DNA from: Odontocerum albicorne
Lineage: Eukaryota > Arthropoda > Insecta > Trichoptera > Odontoceridae
Assembly: GCA_949825065.1 (NCBI GenBank)
Contig: OX463864.1
Location: 14,583,327-14,647,326, forward strand
DNA length: 64,000 nucleotides
Direction: 5' to 3'
This document shows positions 62,803 to 64,000 of this stretch, piece after piece (position 1 is the first letter of the stretch; every line of letters starts with the position of its first letter). Below the pieces are notes generated by a model. That model searched no databases and was not told the origin of the DNA. It worked only from the letters and a program-made list of their open reading frames with translations. The position numbers were made by a program, and so were the translations under genes.

Positions 62803-63616
62803 ATTTATTTTACACATGACAAGAAATATTGTATACATAATTTGCGAAAAAACAACAGATAATTTAATACAGACACATAATTTTAATGGATCTGGGTATG
62901 TTGCCTTTCATTTGTCGTGTCCCCAGTAAACTAGGCTGTATCTCACTAAAGGACATATAGCATGGAAAAATAAATCGATACTTCTTTCTGATTTTGGATT
63001 ACATAAACCCCTCTTCTCATCAATCTGACAAACAGTGACACTAAATTACATATGTATTCATCACGCTAAATCAAACTCCTCACACTTCTTCACTCCAGAC
63101 AGATCAAAACATTCATCCCACAATATACTGCACACAATCAATAAGCAAAAAAAAATACATCTATACAAAAGCATAAATATAAAACAAAAAAAAACACCAC
63201 ACTCAAGAACTTACACAAACCTCTTCCACAAGTCATTCCTCTTGCAAACCCAAGCACTCAAACTCCTGTCGCAATAACAACCACGCTCCGATGGACTGCC
63301 TAAACTGTTTTCCTCCCTTTACCTTTATTGAATTCGGCACCCCATTGTATGTAATGGGAGCTAAATAGGCAAATTGCCTTTGGGCAAAAGATGTTTTGAC
63401 CCTAGGGATGGAGAACATTTGACCAGTTGCCATGCGTGTCATGTGTCTCTGCTGAGTCTGCCCCTTCCCTTCATCTCGATGATAGTGCCAAAGAATGGAT
63501 TTGAGATGTAAGTTGGCTATGTTCAGGACCCGAGACTCCCTGAAAAGCTCCGTTGTGGGATACCGGGCATGAAATTTATAAATTATTTTTATAATAAATT
63601 TTTGTGAAACCTGCAA
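62803..63616 (-). mobile_element. LINE family-4 3' end: C-terminal coding region and full 3' UTR
   Basis: The minus-strand frame 63616-63233 is open for 127 codons: MQVSQKFIIKIIYKFHARYP, TTELFRESRVLNIANLHLKS, ILWHYHRDEGKGQTQQRHMT, VKTSFAQRQFAYLAPITYNG and RQSIGAWLLLRQEFECLGLQ. It matches CR1-group C-termini (LQxxQNRxxxxIxxxxxxYPTxxLYxxxxVLxIxxLx...FxxRxFxYxAPxxYN). The 3' UTR then runs to about 62803. This is the unexpanded reference for the 46.1-kb array. Confidence 0.82.
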
Positions 63617-64000
63617 TGCAAGAATACAACGTTAAAAATTGTGGGCAAACAACTCTTGGATTTTGTATCATGATTAATGCACCGACTTACACTTCACTAT
63701 TAATTTGTGATTGTTTGGCCAAACGCAACATCGCCGTGATGCCACAGCCACCGTATTCACCAGATATGCTTCCCTGCTACGTTTTCCTGTTCCTGAAGAT
63801 GAAGATAATATTAAAAGAACGTTTTGCGACTTAAGAAGAGATAAAGGCAAAATTCCTGGGAGGGCATAGTCTAAACCTAAAACTGTGTTCCACAAATGTT
63901 TCACGGATTGGAAAAAAACGTTGACGGAATTGTATTTTATCCTATAGGCATTACTATGAAAATAACAATATTAATATCAACGATTAAATAAATATAATAC
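63604..64000 (+). pseudogene. Mariner-type transposase C-terminus, reaching the window edge
   Basis: 63652-63834 reads NAPTYTSLLICDCLAKRNIA, VMPQPPYSPDMLPCYVFLFL, KMKIILKERFAT and stop; the following frame continues EEIKAKFLGG and later WKKTLTEL-like and NNNININD. This is the block HDNAPxHTSLLVxxFLAKxxxxxxPxPPYSPDLAPCDFFLFPKLK of mariner transposases. The third acidic position is Y instead of D in CYVF (normally CDFF). One stop is in frame. A different mariner group from the 56.8- and 61.7-kb copies. Confidence 0.78.

Overview
The window is AT-rich eukaryotic DNA that I read as an arthropod, most likely insect, genome. The reasons are the mixture of an intact piggyBac transposase, mariner and Tigger relics, jockey-, CR1/L2- and RTE-type non-LTR retrotransposons, a Penelope-like element, Helitron ends and tRNA-derived SINEs. 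I cannot name the order or species. I found no convincing host gene, exon, tRNA gene or rRNA gene. Almost everything recognisable is a mobile element, a mobile-element relic or a tandem array, as in gene-poor or pericentromeric DNA.

Layout. 1-2118 is the right part of a piggyBac element with an intact 582-residue transposase. 2.5-9.7 kb holds SINEs, a 71-bp minisatellite (3.4-4.4 kb) and retrotransposon 3' relics. 9.9-16.2 kb holds a 39-bp minisatellite split by a retrotransposon relic, more relics, a 225-bp hairpin MITE and a 45-bp array. 16.2-18.9 kb is largely featureless. 18.9-24.9 kb holds an RT relic behind a 36-bp hairpin, a 68-bp and a 76-bp array (the latter with a 377-bp higher-order period), a Tigger deletion derivative and an RT relic containing a SINE. 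25.5-27.6 kb is a 5'-truncated jockey-type copy with an open 580-codon reverse transcriptase. 28-42 kb holds degenerate RT fragments of several families, a Helitron relic and arrays of about 75, 65, 32 and 30 bp. 42-54 kb holds repeated CR1/L2-type and second-family LINE 3' ends, a Penelope-like 3' end and hammerhead-like motifs. 55-64 kb holds an RT relic interrupted in turn by a hAT-type MITE and a mariner, a second 71-bp array and more mariner relics.

How the parts relate. The most informative observations are relationships between elements. The tRNA-derived SINE-A has the same 3' tail as the CR1/L2-type LINE, suggesting it used that LINE's machinery. Five short motifs with hammerhead-ribozyme architecture and compensating stem changes fall in Penelope-like tails, one directly downstream of a GIY-YIG-like C-terminus. 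Several arrays grew inside mobile-element sequence: a 30-bp in-frame unit in a coding-like relic, a 41-bp unit in a LINE C-terminus, and a 71-bp unit in an element tail seen at two loci. Nested insertions give a relative order of events at five or more sites.

Non-LTR relic families are numbered 1 to 11 here only for cross-reference. Family names rest on remembered protein motifs, not on a database search.
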